A stretch of 64,000 nt of DNA, from contig NZ_QNVV01000002.1 of NCBI RefSeq assembly GCF_003384725.1, forward strand, positions 392,877 to 456,876. The letters run 5' to 3'. The position numbers and the translations under genes are program-made. Below are positions 16,844-25,411 of the stretch, piece after piece. Under the pieces are notes generated by a model. It made no database searches, was not told the DNA's origin, and saw nothing but the letters and a program-made list of their open reading frames with translations. Numbering within the stretch: position 1 is the first letter of the stretch; every line of letters begins with the position of its first letter. The stretch is from Chryseobacterium pennipullorum (GTDB lineage: Bacteria; Bacteroidota; Bacteroidia; Flavobacteriales; Weeksellaceae).

Positions 16844-17608
16844 ATGAATTTAAAACTCCATAAACCGCTTTGCGTTTTTGATCTTGAAACGACAGGAACG
16901 AATATCGGAAAAGACAGAATCGTAGAAATCTGCATTTTAAAAGTAAATCCGGACGCCTCCAGAGAGAGCAAAACATGGCGGGTAAATCCTGAAATGCCGA
17001 TCCCAAAAGAATGCAGTGAAATCCACGGAATTTATGATGAGGATATAAAAGATGCTCCAACCTTCAGGGAAATTGCTCCCAAAATCATGGAAATGATTAC
17101 CGGTACAGATCTTGGAGGGTTCAATTCCAACCGGTTTGATGTTCCGCTGCTGGCAGAAGAACTCCTAAGAGTCGGGATAGACTTTGATCTCAGCAAATTC
17201 AGACTGGTGGATGCCCAAACCATTTTTCATAAAAAGGAACCCCGGAATCTTGGTGCTGCTTACCAGTTTTACTGTGGAAAGACCCTGGAAAATGCACATT
17301 CTGCAGAAGCCGATGTTATGGCTACTTTTGAAGTACTGGATGCGCAAGTTGGAAAATATGAGGATATCCCAAATGAGATTGCACCACTAAGCGAGTTTAC
17401 CTTTCATAATAAAAATGCTGACCTTGCCGGATTCATCGGGTTCAACGAAAAGATGGAAGAAGTATTCAACTTTGGAAAATATAAAGGGCAAGGAGTGAAA
17501 GCAGTATTCCAGAAAGATCTGGGCTACTTTGGATGGCTTCAGAATGCAGATTTCCCGTTATATACCAAAAAGGTATTTACCAAGATCCAATTATCAAGTA
17601 AATTTTAA
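16844..17608 (+). CDS. 3'-5' exonuclease (DnaQ/DEDD type)
   Basis: 254 residues from ATG 16844; a TTG three codons earlier is in frame and less likely. The DEDD exonuclease motifs are visible: ExoI D13-L-E15-T-T-G, ExoII G-F-N-S-N-R-F-D-V-P, and ExoIII H-S-A-E-A-D-V-M-A-T. A C-terminal part (about residues 185-254) with F-G-K-Y-K-G-Q-G-V is the extra segment found in flavobacterial members. It probably acts on single-stranded 3' ends as a proofreading or repair exonuclease. It heads a tight run of genes: 3 bp to the next gene. Confidence 0.88.
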   Translation: MNLKLHKPLCVFDLETTGTNIGKDRIVEICILKVNPDASRESKTWRVNPEMPIPKECSEIHGIYDEDIKDAPTFREIAPKIMEMITGTDLGGFNSNRFDVPLLAEELLRVGIDFDLSKFRLVDAQTIFHKKEPRNLGAAYQFYCGKTLENAHSAEADVMATFEVLDAQVGKYEDIPNEIAPLSEFTFHNKNADLAGFIGFNEKMEEVFNFGKYKGQGVKAVFQKDLGYFGWLQNADFPLYTKKVFTKIQLSSKF

Positions 17609-17611
17609 AAA

Positions 17612-18010
17612 ATGGCAGACCTTGTTCGTTTTAAATTTTATGAAACTGCCCTTGAAGCTAACAGGGACAAGCAGATATTGGCTGAAAACGGCATCAACAG
17701 TTTTATTGCGAATGAACAGCTGATCCAGTCAGACTGGCTTCTTTCACAAGCTGTAGGAGGCATTCAGCTTCAGGTTTTTGAAGACGACATAGAAAAAGCT
17801 AGCCAGATCCTGAAGGATTATAAAGAGAATGAACAATACTCTTTAGAAGTAGAGCACACGATTGCCAACCCTGAGTTTGATTTTGTATGCCCGAAATGCG
17901 GTTCCAATCATATTTACAGGGATGATAGTGCCACCAGTTTCTTTGGAATTTCATTTCTGACGAGCCATCAGTTCAAATGTTATTATTGTGGAAATGAATT
18001 CACTCATTAA
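17612..18010 (+). CDS. DUF2007 domain and zinc-ribbon protein
   Basis: 132 residues. Residues about 8-70 match the DUF2007 (putative signal-transducing) pattern: A-L-E-A-N-x-x-K-Q-I-L-A-E-N-G-I, then S-Q-A-V-G-G-I-Q-L-Q-V. The C-terminal part has two C-x-x-C pairs, C-P-K-C-G-S and C-Y-Y-C-G-N, a zinc ribbon. Role unknown. It follows the exonuclease gene by 3 bp and is 8 bp before the next gene, implying one operon. Confidence 0.8.
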   Translation: MADLVRFKFYETALEANRDKQILAENGINSFIANEQLIQSDWLLSQAVGGIQLQVFEDDIEKASQILKDYKENEQYSLEVEHTIANPEFDFVCPKCGSNHIYRDDSATSFFGISFLTSHQFKCYYCGNEFTH

Positions 18011-18018
18011 AGCTTGAT

Positions 18019-18579
18019 ATGATTAAAAGGATTGGAAAAATTTTACTCATTATTGTTCTTGGCTTTTCCGTTTTCATTATAGGAAAGTTCTTTTTAGTAT
18101 GGAACAGTGTTGAAGTTGATCACAATTTGAGTCAAAAATCTCTTTTCAAAATATTTGACACACAAAAACAGCAAACGCTTTGGGACAGGGGAGATATTAA
18201 ATCCAATGATTTCAAAGTAAAAACAGAAACCGATGACCTAAGTCCGGAATATTACTGGTGTTCCATCCATAAAGATCCCATATTGACCGTAAGACTTTAT
18301 GCCGGAGATGGTTTTAGTGGCGACGGTTATGAAATTACTATTTTACAGAACAGATATAAAATTTCACCGTATTCATATACAGATAATATCAAATCTTTTG
18401 ATTTTCTGAATACGGGAGAATATTATAAGGTTCTGGATAGTAAACTTATTCTGAATAAGGAATCTTATCAAAGAGGAGACAGTATCTTCGGATATACCGA
18501 ACTTAAAATTCAAAGAAGATATGGTCCGGAAAAATATATAGTAGAAGGAAAAGGATATTTTAAAGGTAAAGTAAATTAA
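18019..18579 (+). CDS. Hypothetical membrane-anchored protein
   Basis: 186 residues; not recognised. One N-terminal hydrophobic helix (about residues 8-28) follows two Lys/Arg residues, so the rest is probably periplasmic. That part is rich in Lys, Asp and aromatic residues and contains D-T-Q-K-Q-Q-T-L-W-D-R-G and Y-W-C-S-I-H. Spacing of 8 bp before and 7 bp after ties it to the exonuclease operon. Confidence 0.7.
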   Translation: MIKRIGKILLIIVLGFSVFIIGKFFLVWNSVEVDHNLSQKSLFKIFDTQKQQTLWDRGDIKSNDFKVKTETDDLSPEYYWCSIHKDPILTVRLYAGDGFSGDGYEITILQNRYKISPYSYTDNIKSFDFLNTGEYYKVLDSKLILNKESYQRGDSIFGYTELKIQRRYGPEKYIVEGKGYFKGKVN

Positions 18580-18586
18580 TTAAATT

Positions 18587-19192
18587 ATGAAAATCATCTG
18601 CATAGGAAGAAACTACAGTGAGCATGCGAAAGAATTAGGAAACGAAATTCCTGAGAATCCTGTTATCTTTATGAAGCCGGATACAGCTGTTTTAAAAGGA
18701 AACGATTTTTACATTCCTGAATTTTCGAATGATATCCACTACGAGCTTGAAGTGGTTGTAAAAATATCAAAAGGAGGAAAATATATTCAGAAAGATATCG
18801 CGCACAAGCATTATGAGGAAATAGGTCTGGGAATAGATTTCACAGCGAGAGATCTTCAGAGTCAACTGAAGTCGAAAGGGCTTCCCTGGGAACTTGCAAA
18901 AGGTTTTGACGGTTCTGCTGTGGTCAGTTCTTTCTTCAAAAAAGAGAAGTTCAGTCTGGACCATCTTCAGTTTTCATTGCTTAAAAATAAAGAAAAGGTA
19001 CAGGATGGTAATACGAAGGATATGATGTTTACTTTTGATGATATTATTGCCTTCGCCTCTCAGTATTTTACGTTACGAGTGGGAGACCTCATTTTTACAG
19101 GTACGCCAAAAGGAGTTGGCAAGGTTGAAGAAAATGATGTTCTTGAAGCGTATCTTGAAGAGGAAAAAATCCTTGATATCCGAATATTATAA
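18587..19192 (+). CDS. Fumarylacetoacetate hydrolase family protein
   Basis: 201 residues, the short single-domain form of the FAH fold. It begins M-K-I-I-C-I-G-R-N-Y-S-E-H-A-K-E-L. Other family segments: F-M-K-P-D-T-A, H-Y-E-L-E-V-V-V (metal-binding glutamates), G-I-D-F-T-A-R-D-L-Q (metal Asp) and F-T-G-T-P-x-G-V-G-K. Members hydrolyse or decarboxylate small beta-diketo acids such as acylpyruvates or oxaloacetate; the substrate is not determined. It is last in the run starting at 16844. Confidence 0.9.
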   Translation: MKIICIGRNYSEHAKELGNEIPENPVIFMKPDTAVLKGNDFYIPEFSNDIHYELEVVVKISKGGKYIQKDIAHKHYEEIGLGIDFTARDLQSQLKSKGLPWELAKGFDGSAVVSSFFKKEKFSLDHLQFSLLKNKEKVQDGNTKDMMFTFDDIIAFASQYFTLRVGDLIFTGTPKGVGKVEENDVLEAYLEEEKILDIRIL

Positions 19193-19251
19193 GTATTTAA
19201 CATAAAAGTTTAGCAAATTTTTCATATCTTTAGGTAACAAAATTAGAGGTT

Positions 19252-19689
19252 ATGATAAATATTGTATTACCCGTAGATTTTGGGGACAAGACAGACCAAC
19301 TGGTAGACGGTGCCATAAAATTTGCAAAACAGCTTAACGGGAGAATTTACCTGATCCATGTAGCACCATCAGATATTGGCTTTGCCATTGGTGATATGGG
19401 ATTTCAATATTTTCCGGAAGTGGAAGCCAACGAAATCAGGGAAGAGCTGGTTCAGCTCAACAAAATTGAACAGAGAATCATCGCTCAGGATGTAGATTGT
19501 GAGCACCTTTTAAAACAGGGGCTGGCAAAAGATATTATCCTGGAATACGCTGCTGCAAAGAATGCCGATTATATTGTGATGGGATCACATGGCAGAAGCG
19601 GAATTTATGATGTATTCGTCGGAAGCTTAACAAAAGGGCTTACCAAAAGTTCTACAGTTCCTGTTTTGGTACTTCCAATTCATGACTAA
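19252..19689 (+). CDS. Universal stress protein (UspA family)
   Basis: 145 residues, single USP domain. The ATP-binding pattern G-x2-G-x9-G-S is present as G-S-H-G-R-S-G-I-Y-D-V-F-V-G-S near the C-terminus, and the N-terminus has the usual I-V-L-P-V-D-F. This suggests the ATP-binding subclass. It stands 59 bp after the FAH gene and ends before a strong terminator, so it may have its own promoter. Confidence 0.93.
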   Translation: MINIVLPVDFGDKTDQLVDGAIKFAKQLNGRIYLIHVAPSDIGFAIGDMGFQYFPEVEANEIREELVQLNKIEQRIIAQDVDCEHLLKQGLAKDIILEYAAAKNADYIVMGSHGRSGIYDVFVGSLTKGLTKSSTVPVLVLPIHD

Positions 19690-19716
19690 ACAAAAGAAAT
19701 TTTAATCGTTAGTAAT

Positions 19717-19755
19717 AAAAAAACCGATCAAATTATTTAATTTGATCGGTTTTTT
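19717..19755. terminator. Bidirectional terminator
   Basis: Long stem AAAAAACCGATCAAATTA / TAATTTGATCGGTTTTTT between the convergent usp gene and the DUF6341 gene. Confidence 0.9.
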
Positions 19756-19772
19756 ACTATATAACCAATTAA

Positions 19773-20006
19773 TTAACCTTCTTTTTTGTAGATATTCGGA
19801 TCGTAGTAAGGGTGCTTACCTTCCGTTGGAGAATAATAGTCTTTGTCTTTATCGCCGCCTAGTGTCACCACCAGTACATAGCACCAGTATGTAAACAGTA
19901 CACAACAAACGATAAATAAGATCCAGTTTAAAACATTTCCGAAAGCATCAAAAAAACCAAAAGTCCATTTGAAAACTTTACTTAAGAATAGAAAGAAAGA
20001 CGTCAT
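19773..20006 (-). CDS. DUF6341-like small membrane protein
   Basis: 77 residues with one or two hydrophobic helices (about residues 3-20 and 26-48) and a polar C-terminus G-G-D-K-D-K-D-Y-Y-S-P-T-E-G. This matches a flavobacterial small protein family often sitting beside the DUF6427 gene and sometimes mislabelled as uracil phosphoribosyltransferase; the real upp is at 50960-51610. It diverges from DUF6427 with 42 bp between starts. Function unknown. Confidence 0.7.
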   Translation of the reverse strand: MTSFFLFLSKVFKWTFGFFDAFGNVLNWILFIVCCVLFTYWCYVLVVTLGGDKDKDYYSPTEGKHPYYDPNIYKKEG

Positions 20007-20048
20007 TATTTTCCTTTTTTAAATTAACTTTGTACAAATTTATAAAAA

Positions 20049-20954
20049 ATGTTTAAATTACTTTCAAAAGAAAGCAATATTTTTTCAATTCCTGTTTACA
20101 TTGGTTTTCTTCTTTTAGTAGTCATAATATTTAACATACTGAATTTCAATACATATGAAGCAATTATTGCCGGAATTACTTTTCTGGGAATTGCTTTGGG
20201 ATATTTCTGTTTTCACAGTATAGCCCTTAATTATCAGACCCATCTGCCTCTCTTTTTATATACGATTTTTGTTTTTGGGCTTTATCCAGGAAATCTGGAT
20301 ATAGGAATTGCGGTGTCCCTGCTTACCAACTCTTTCCTGCTTCTGCTTCTGACCAGTGCAGATGAAGATATCAGAAAGAAGTCGTATGTACTGGTAGGAT
20401 CAATTGTAGCATTGAACTTTATTTTTCTTCCCACCACGTGGCCCATGGCTGTTTTTGTGATTATCCATGTGATTGCTACTTCGGCTAAGATAGGTTTAAA
20501 TATTTTCAGGTTCCTTCTGGGAACAGTCTTGATTGCATTGAGCTATTTTTCCGTGATGTATTTCGTGCAGTTTACCTCGTGGAACATTGATTATTTTCCG
20601 TTTGGAAAAATGAAACCTGTGACAGATTATACTGAGCTTTTACCGCTGATTCCAGTAATTCTTATGCTGATATATGCGGTATATGACCATTTTAAAAACT
20701 ATAATAAAAAAAGTCCGATAAGCAGGTACAAATATACGTTCCTCCTTGTTTTTTCGGTGGCCCAGCTTGTTTCGATCATCCTGTATATGAATAAAAGCTA
20801 TGAATACCTACTGCTTCTGGCGTTCCCTTCAAGCATCATCCTGAGCAGAATGATCCGATTTTTACCAAAATACTGGATGCAGGAGGCCGGTTTATGGCTA
20901 ATTATTTTCAGCCTGATAACCTTTAAGGCAGGTACAGTTTTTGATTTATTTTAA
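20049..20954 (+). CDS. DUF6427-like polytopic membrane protein
   Basis: 301 residues with about eight to nine hydrophobic helices and short loops; starts MFKLLSKESNIFSIPVYIGF. The layout and neighbourhood (DUF6341 divergent, DUF3109 6 bp downstream) agree with the flavobacterial DUF6427 family. No catalytic motif is visible. Function unknown. Confidence 0.7.
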   Translation: MFKLLSKESNIFSIPVYIGFLLLVVIIFNILNFNTYEAIIAGITFLGIALGYFCFHSIALNYQTHLPLFLYTIFVFGLYPGNLDIGIAVSLLTNSFLLLLLTSADEDIRKKSYVLVGSIVALNFIFLPTTWPMAVFVIIHVIATSAKIGLNIFRFLLGTVLIALSYFSVMYFVQFTSWNIDYFPFGKMKPVTDYTELLPLIPVILMLIYAVYDHFKNYNKKSPISRYKYTFLLVFSVAQLVSIILYMNKSYEYLLLLAFPSSIILSRMIRFLPKYWMQEAGLWLIIFSLITFKAGTVFDLF

Positions 20955-20960
20955 AAAATT

Positions 20961-21545
20961 ATGATTCAGATAGACGATAAATTGATTTCTGAGGAAATTT
21001 TTTCCGAAGAATTTGTTTGCAACCTTACAAAATGTAAGGGCGCATGTTGTGTGGAAGGTGATGTAGGAGCTCCGTTGGACAAGAACGAGCTCGAAATCTT
21101 GGACGGTATTTTTGACAAAATAAAGCCTTACCTAACCCAGGAAGGCATTAAAGCCCTAGAAGAGCAGGGAACATGGACTACTGATCCACACGACGGAATG
21201 TACGTTACTCCTATGGTGGAGGACCGTGAATGTGCTTATGTGACATTCGATGAGAAAGGAATTACAAAGTGTGGTATTGAAAAAGCCTATGAAGACGGAG
21301 CCGTAGACTGGCAGAAACCTATTTCCTGCCACCTCTATCCTATCCGGATTACAGAATACTCGGCATTTACCGCTTTGAACTATCATGAGTGGAATGTATG
21401 CAGTGATGCCTGTACGCTTGGGAAAGAACTTCAGGTCCCTGTCTACAAATTCCTGAAAACACCATTGATCAGAAAGTACGGTGAAGAATTCTATTCTGTT
21501 CTCAGCGGAGCCGCTGATGAATGGAAAAAAGAATATGGTTCGTAA
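20961..21545 (+). CDS. DUF3109 family Cys-rich protein
   Basis: 194 residues. The N-terminal C-N-L-T-K-C-K-G-A-C-C matches the C-x3-C-x3-C-C pattern of DUF3109 (YkgJ-like), and more cysteines follow in E-C-A-Y-V, K-C-G-I, S-C-H-L-Y-P and C-S-D-A-C. These probably bind zinc or an Fe-S cluster; the function is not known. Translated with DUF6427 (6 bp gap), ending in a strong terminator. Confidence 0.88.
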   Translation: MIQIDDKLISEEIFSEEFVCNLTKCKGACCVEGDVGAPLDKNELEILDGIFDKIKPYLTQEGIKALEEQGTWTTDPHDGMYVTPMVEDRECAYVTFDEKGITKCGIEKAYEDGAVDWQKPISCHLYPIRITEYSAFTALNYHEWNVCSDACTLGKELQVPVYKFLKTPLIRKYGEEFYSVLSGAADEWKKEYGS

Positions 21546-21573
21546 CCGCCCCGAGCCTTGAACTTTAATACAT

Positions 21574-21605
21574 AAACCGCAGACTATTTATCTGCGGTTT
21601 TTTGT
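21574..21605 (+). terminator. Terminator after the DUF3109 gene
   Basis: Stem AAACCGCAGA / TCTGCGGTTT with a 7-nt loop and a T run. Confidence 0.9.
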
Positions 21606-21631
21606 TTTATCCATAATGGATTTTGGGTGAG

Positions 21632-22212
21632 GGATCAAGTACAAAAGTTGTGAGGAGAAACTGAGTGTTTTTCTATTTATACTTTTGCCTTGAAATCGAA
21701 GATTCGACGGAGTCAAACAAAAGTATACAAAAATTCAAGACTGGAATCATCCGCTAAAAATTGACCTTGCCTCCTAAAATTTCCAAACTCGCATGGATTC
21801 AACATTGGTTCTTCGACTCAATAGAATGGCCATGCTCAGACACTGGAAATTTCTTAACGGATTCAAGGTCAATTTTGCCTCTGATTTTTATTTTTTATTT
21901 GAATCGGCGAACCTTAGAAGGTTTATTAACGCTCCTGATTTCTAGGTCGGTTAAAGGTTTACTTACAACTATTTCCCATGGCTCTGCTACAAAGTTCCCT
22001 TAAAGTTTATGCTCAAAAATCTGTGAAAATCAGTATTATCTGTGGTTAATTATTTTTACTTATACGCTACAATCGAAAATCATCTCCCTTCAGTCGGTGA
22101 ATACTATTTTTACAGAGTCAAACAGTGATGGGTATACCATCCCAATAGTATTTTTCCTATTCACATTAACTCAACTTTTTGCCTGGTGGCCCAAAACTTT
22201 TGTACCTGATCC
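21632..22212. repeat. Repeat element copy A with terminal inverted repeats (581 bp)
   Basis: The ends are imperfect inverted repeats: left GGATCAAGTACAAAAGTTGT (21632-21651), right AAAACTTTTGTACCTGATCC (22193-22212), 18 of 20 positions matching after complementation. Inside are blocks shared in the same order with copy B: GGTTTATTAACGCTCCTGAT (from about 21919), ACTTACAACTATTT, ATCTGTGGTTAAT, GCTACAATCGAA, GTGATGGGTATACCATCCCAATA and TTCCTATTCACATTAACTC. An 80-codon frame inside has no family character and is not called. No transposase is encoded, so this is a non-autonomous element or a structured intergenic repeat. Confidence 0.7.
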
Positions 22213-22320
22213 GGCGAAAGACTGTCTACCTTTATAACTGTGTGAAGAAGTCTTTTTTATTCGTCTTCCGGTACCGTTTCCAACGCATTTCCCAGTATGC
22301 ATATTGGCTGTCGTATATAA

Positions 22321-22345
22321 AAAAAAGCCGGAATACCCGGCTTTT
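22321..22345 (-). terminator. Terminator of the LolA-like gene
   Basis: Stem AAAAGCCGG / CCGGCTTTT (22323-22345), T run on the minus strand, 18 bp after the stop. Confidence 0.85.
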
Positions 22346-22362
22346 ATAATGTAAAAAGAATT

Positions 22363-23049
22363 TTATTTGAAATCTTCATCTGTAACTCCAGAGTTGATGA
22401 CAACTTTTGTGGTTTTGATATTCACCTTCTGTCCGGATCCTTCTGCTTCCACTTCTGCAGGGAATTTCAATCCGTCTGCGGTCATATAGCTTTTAACAGT
22501 TACATTACCTTCTGCCGCATTGGTTTTATATAAAAGCCCTGTTGCCGCATCAAAGTAAAACTTACCTTTATCTGAAGACAGTACATTGTAGTCTTTGCCA
22601 TCGAGTTTCTCTGTAGTTACCTCTTTAAAATTAGCCACATCAAAAGCAAGGGCATCTACCGGTCTTCCTTTTTTAAGATCAGCAATCTTATCTGCAGGAA
22701 TATCAGTTTTGTTTCCCATCTGGTCAAAATAGCCTTTTTCACCATCAAAAAGCTGAACCATCTGCTGGCCCATCAAAGATTGTACAGACTTGAATTTGTT
22801 TCCTAATTTCTTAGTCGTCATCGTAATTTCCATTCCCTGTACGCTCAGTGTATTTTCAGTAATCGTAGACTTTACAGCTTCCAATTTATCTTTTCCTCCC
22901 AGGGCTTTGAAATAATTATCAATAACCTCTTTAGGTGTTAATTTCGATTTTACTGCTTCAGTCTTTACAGAGGCAGCTTCTTTTTTCTGAGCTGTAGCCG
23001 GAACGGAAAAAAGCACGGCACAGAAAAACGGAATGATGATCTTTTTCAT
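22363..23049 (-). CDS. Secreted LolA-like / outer-membrane lipoprotein-sorting-type protein
   Basis: 228 residues with a signal peptide (MKKIIIPFFCAVLFSVPATA). The mature part starts with a Lys/Ala-rich stretch, then P-K-E-V-I-D-N-Y-F-K-A-L-G-G-K-D-K-L-E-A-V-K-S, a segment common at the start of Bacteroidota LolA-fold periplasmic proteins, with Y-F-D-A-A-T-G-L-L-Y-K further on. Such proteins bind lipid moieties, but no specific client is indicated. Stand-alone gene with its own terminator. Confidence 0.7.
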   Translation of the reverse strand: MKKIIIPFFCAVLFSVPATAQKKEAASVKTEAVKSKLTPKEVIDNYFKALGGKDKLEAVKSTITENTLSVQGMEITMTTKKLGNKFKSVQSLMGQQMVQLFDGEKGYFDQMGNKTDIPADKIADLKKGRPVDALAFDVANFKEVTTEKLDGKDYNVLSSDKGKFYFDAATGLLYKTNAAEGNVTVKSYMTADGLKFPAEVEAEGSGQKVNIKTTKVVINSGVTDEDFK

Positions 23050-23276
23050 ATACTATAATAAGTTTTTAGAAGGTAAATATATGAATATTGACGGACATAC
23101 ATCAGGATAATCAATAAATCAGGGTAAGAGACATTCCAATGGAAACTTATTTGATTTAAAGACAACGATCATCTTTACATAAGGAATTACCTCCATTGTT
23201 CTTCCAGGAAATAAGAAGGCCGAATAATGCTCTTGAAGTCATACTGAATGAAAAACTATCTGTCTGCATATATGAT

Positions 23277-23303
23277 AAAAAAACCGCCAGATCTGGCGGT
23301 TTT
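23277..23303 (-). terminator. Terminator of tig
   Basis: Stem AAAACCGCCAG / CTGGCGGTTTT around AT, T run on the minus strand, 24 bp after the trigger factor stop. Confidence 0.88.
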
Positions 23304-23326
23304 CAAATATTTATATCGTAATATAA

Positions 23327-24661
23327 TTACTTTTTAAGTTCTTCTAAAAATTCGTCGTGAGAAATTTTAGTTTCTTTTTTGCTTGCTTTTTCAAGAATTA
23401 CATCTTTCAGTTTAGCCATAGCTACTTCAGAAGAGATTTGTCTTACTTGCTCCTGATCTTTCAGCATTTCAACAGCATATTTCTGGATCTCCTCATCTCC
23501 AAGGTGGTGGATTCCGTAGATTGCCAACTGGTTTTTCACCAATTGCTCAGCCTGTGCCAATACATCAGCATAATCAAGGTTGATTTCGTTATCAGTCATC
23601 AGTTTACCTTCGATGATCTGGTATCTCAACTGGCTTTTTTCAGCTTCAAGAATTTCTTTAGCCTGATCATCAGACTGGATATTCTGGTTAGAGAATAATA
23701 ACCACTTCACAAGGAATGATTCAGGAAGTTTTACTTCTTCTTTCTCATTAACCTGCTCCAATACCTTATTCACAAAGTGAACATCAGCATTCTGCTGGAA
23801 ATACTCATCCAATTCAGTTTTTACTTTTTCTTTAAGCTCATCTTCAGACTTGATGTTTCCTTCACCATATACTTTATCAAATAACTCCTGATTAAGCTCA
23901 GCAAGATCTAATGAATAAAAGTCTTTTACTTTTACTTCTACTTCATTGTGGTGAAGATGTTCTACCTCCTCTTTGCTGAAACCTAATTCTTTAGCTAATT
24001 CTTCATCTCCTGCAAGTGTTTCTTTAGTCACTTTTACAGATCCGTCCATTTTCAAAGCTTTTACCAATTTGAAAGCTTCTTTGTTTTCAGCGGTAATGGT
24101 AACATTCTTCGGATGGTGGTGGTGCTCTCCTTCAGCATCTTCTTCCACAACCTGAGAAACTTCTAAAGCAATGTAAGAATCTTTAGTGATTTTATCTTGA
24201 GGAACCTGCTCAGCAAAACGCTTCTGCATGTTTTCAATACTCTTGCTGATTTCTTTTTCAGAAGCTTCTACTTTGTAGTGAGGAGCTTCATATTTAGCTA
24301 AATCTATAGTGAATGCAGGCTCATATCCTACTTCGAAAGCAACTTCCAGCTGATCCGCATTGTAGTCGAATTCGTTTACTGGCTGAGGAATAGGCTGACC
24401 AACTAATCTTAATTTGTTTTCATTAACATAGTTGTTCAAAGCATCAGAAACTTGTTTGTTGATCTCTTCAAATGCAATACCTGCTTCATATTGTTTTTTA
24501 ACCATACTCAAAGGCACTTTCCCTTTTCTGAAACCAGGAACTTGCGCATTTTTAGCATAATTAATCAACTGCTTCTCTACTTTTTCTTTGTAGTCAGATT
24601 TTTCCAATGTCACTGTAAGCAATGCACTTACATCATCATGGTTTTGTGCGGTAACCTTCAT
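23327..24661 (-). CDS. tig: Trigger factor
   Basis: Ribosome-bound chaperone for nascent chains. 444 residues, the normal Bacteroidota length. The N-terminal ribosome-binding domain holds V-P-G-F-R-K-G-K-V-P (about residues 41-50), the signature that docks on ribosomal protein L23. A PPIase-like middle domain follows, here carrying a His-rich insert (E-G-E-H-H-H-H-P), then a long helical C-terminal domain. A -7-like TATTTTTG (minus strand, 24684-24691) precedes the start. Confidence 0.95.
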   Translation of the reverse strand: MKVTAQNHDDVSALLTVTLEKSDYKEKVEKQLINYAKNAQVPGFRKGKVPLSMVKKQYEAGIAFEEINKQVSDALNNYVNENKLRLVGQPIPQPVNEFDYNADQLEVAFEVGYEPAFTIDLAKYEAPHYKVEASEKEISKSIENMQKRFAEQVPQDKITKDSYIALEVSQVVEEDAEGEHHHHPKNVTITAENKEAFKLVKALKMDGSVKVTKETLAGDEELAKELGFSKEEVEHLHHNEVEVKVKDFYSLDLAELNQELFDKVYGEGNIKSEDELKEKVKTELDEYFQQNADVHFVNKVLEQVNEKEEVKLPESFLVKWLLFSNQNIQSDDQAKEILEAEKSQLRYQIIEGKLMTDNEINLDYADVLAQAEQLVKNQLAIYGIHHLGDEEIQKYAVEMLKDQEQVRQISSEVAMAKLKDVILEKASKKETKISHDEFLEELKK

Positions 24662-24683
24662 TATTGATTAAAATTTTAGGTTG

Positions 24684-24691
24684 CAAAAATA
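24684..24691 (-). promoter_or_regulatory. Possible -7 element of tig
   Basis: TATTTTTG on the minus strand matches TAnnTTTG, 22 bp before the tig start. No convincing -33 TTG is seen, so support is moderate. Confidence 0.4.
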
Positions 24692-24751
24692 TGAATTTTT
24701 TATGAAAATCACCCATTTAAAATTAACTTATACAGCCAAATATTGTTAAAT

Positions 24752-24778
24752 AAAAAAACCACTGAAAAATCAGTGGCT
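24752..24778 (-). terminator. Terminator of the TonB-receptor/lipoprotein unit
   Basis: Stem CCACTGA / TCAGTGG (24759-24776) with a run of seven T on the minus strand, about 55 bp after the lipoprotein stop. Confidence 0.75.
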
Positions 24779-24830
24779 TCCCAAATTATTATATGACAAG
24801 ATTGAAATACTCTTTTCAGAGTGTTTCGTA

Positions 24831-25385
24831 TTAATGAAAATCAATAAGGATATCTACATCACTTTCTCCACCTATGGTGCTTCCCAACTGGTTATCAGGT
24901 GATGGAGTATTATCATCTACGGCAGTAGGTCCGTGAACAAGAACAATATTAGCCTTACCAGCAGCCGAAGCAGATACAGTCCACTCTGTTTTTAGACCCA
25001 GTTTTTTACCGTCTGTTCTTACAATATCATCGGCAGCTCTTTTTACTTTGATATCAGCTCCTGTAAATTTGTAGGTGATAAAGTGCATATCTTTTTCTTC
25101 CACGATCTCATCAGAGCTGTGATAATGATCATCATGCTTGATCTGGAAATCCAGGTTGACCAAATAGGTCTGTCCTTGGTTCAGGTGAAGGTGTTCCGCA
25201 GCGACTCCGCCTATGACATTTGCGGTCTGCTTTTCTCCCGTCGCTTTATTGGTGACAGTCACTACTACCTTTCCTATTTCCTCGTGCTCATGGATATCTT
25301 CCGGAATATCATTATTTCCGTCACGACAAGAGAATAATAAGATAGCAGCGAATAATAAAAGCGATATGTTGAATAATTTTTTCAT
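24831..25385 (-). CDS. His-rich predicted lipoprotein of a TonB-receptor locus
   Basis: 184 residues. The signal peptide ends in a lipobox with Cys (LLFAAILLFSC, Cys20). The mature protein is rich in His and acidic residues: D-I-H-E-H-E-E, H-L-H-L and K-H-D-D-H-Y-H. This suggests binding of Zn2+, Cu2+ or similar. It follows the TonB-dependent receptor by 26 bp and precedes a terminator, so receptor and lipoprotein are very likely one transcript. No named family is recognised. Confidence 0.75.
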   Translation of the reverse strand: MKKLFNISLLLFAAILLFSCRDGNNDIPEDIHEHEEIGKVVVTVTNKATGEKQTANVIGGVAAEHLHLNQGQTYLVNLDFQIKHDDHYHSSDEIVEEKDMHFITYKFTGADIKVKRAADDIVRTDGKKLGLKTEWTVSASAAGKANIVLVHGPTAVDDNTPSPDNQLGSTIGGESDVDILIDFH

Positions 25386-25411
25386 TTTAATTTAATTTTA
25401 AATATTAATTG

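Noticed and set aside
19773..20006. Uracil phosphoribosyltransferase label for the 77-residue protein
   Set aside because: It has membrane helices and no PRPP loop; the true enzyme is at 50960-51610.
21761..22003. 80-codon open frame inside repeat element A
   Set aside because: The sequence is repeat with no protein family signal; the element has an insertion here relative to copy B, so the frame is not conserved.
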